Below, in pieces: positions 5,271-5,297 of a stretch of 5,297 nucleotides of DNA. Both the position numbers and the translations under genes were made by a program. This stretch comes from a bacterium (Candidatus Ratteibacteria) CG_4_9_14_3_um_filter_41_21 (lineage in GTDB: Bacteria; Ratteibacteria; UBA8468). Under the pieces are notes generated by a model that was not told the origin of the DNA, searched no databases, and saw only the letters and a list, made by a program, of their open reading frames with translations. Numbering within the stretch: the stretch's first letter is position 1; each line of letters starts with the position of its first letter. The stretch lies in the NCBI GenBank assembly GCA_002791075.1, contig PFWI01000068.1, positions 1 through 5,297 on the forward strand, read 5' to 3'.

Positions 5271-5297
5271 TTGACAATAAAGGTTTTTTTCTGCTAT
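5271..5297 (+). promoter_or_regulatory. Partial plus-strand promoter-like sequence at window edge
   Basis: TTGACA (5271-5276) is a perfect -35 consensus. The window stops at CTGCTAT, so a -10 box starting at 5295 with an 18-nt spacer is possible but cut off; TGCTAT at 5292 would give a short 15-nt spacer. It would serve a gene divergent from glyA, to the right. GACAATAAAGGTTTTT here (from 5273) matches the minus-strand candidate promoter near 1395 at 15 of 16 bases. Confidence 0.25.

Noticed and set aside
5113..5297. Glycine or THF riboswitch ahead of glyA
   Set aside because: I looked for the conserved cores of both on the minus strand and did not recognise them. The leader consists of repeat units instead.
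5281..5297. T-run at 5284-5290 as an intrinsic terminator on the plus strand
   Set aside because: No GC-rich stem immediately precedes it; the nearest hairpin is over 15 nt away and weak.

Overview
The window is a glycine/one-carbon gene cluster from a bacterium, with every recognisable gene on the minus strand. In transcription order (right to left) it holds glyA (serine hydroxymethyltransferase, 5076-3652), gcvT (aminomethyltransferase or T-protein, 3683-2064), gcvH (lipoyl H-protein, 1840-1463) and the first ~408 codons of gcvPA (glycine decarboxylase subunit 1, from 1226 to the left edge). gcvPB would be expected beyond the left edge. The glycine decarboxylase is of the split two-subunit type, the composition is AT-rich, SHMT is a long variant, and the spacers are packed with short palindromic repeats. 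This suggests an uncultured, probably anaerobic bacterium of a deep or candidate lineage. I cannot name the phylum from sequence alone.

Function: P-protein (GcvPA/PB) decarboxylates glycine and loads the aminomethyl group onto the lipoyl arm of GcvH. GcvT releases ammonia and passes the carbon to tetrahydrofolate as 5,10-methylene-THF. GlyA uses that methylene-THF with a second glycine to make serine. The set can run toward glycine breakdown or, reversed, toward glycine and serine synthesis from one-carbon units. The L-protein and lipoylation genes are not in the window.

Layout: 1-1226 gcvPA (partial). 1227-1462 spacer bounded by 11-bp inverted repeats (1248-1258 / 1430-1440), containing a plausible minus-strand promoter and a ~78-bp repeat. 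1463-1840 gcvH. 1841-2063 spacer almost filled by a 218-bp nest of palindromes with 12-bp inverted ends (1849-2066). 2064-3683 gcvT. 3652-5076 glyA, overlapping gcvT by 32 bp. 5077-5297 leader with an array of 37-43-bp repeat units, no clear gene, and a partial plus-strand promoter-like sequence at the edge.

Most notable: (1) the same ~79-bp repeat lies just ahead of both glyA and gcvPA, and its two copies preserve a 9-bp stem through a compensatory base-pair change; (2) GcvT is a 539-aa two-part protein with an extra N-terminal YgfZ/GcvT-like folate-domain remnant, and the linker between the halves is encoded by the same short repeat found in the spacer; (3) the gcvT stop codon is supplied by the terminal inverted repeat of the gcvT-gcvH spacer element, apparently clipping the protein's usual C-terminal end. 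Short dispersed repeats seem to have shaped the genes as well as the spacers of this operon.
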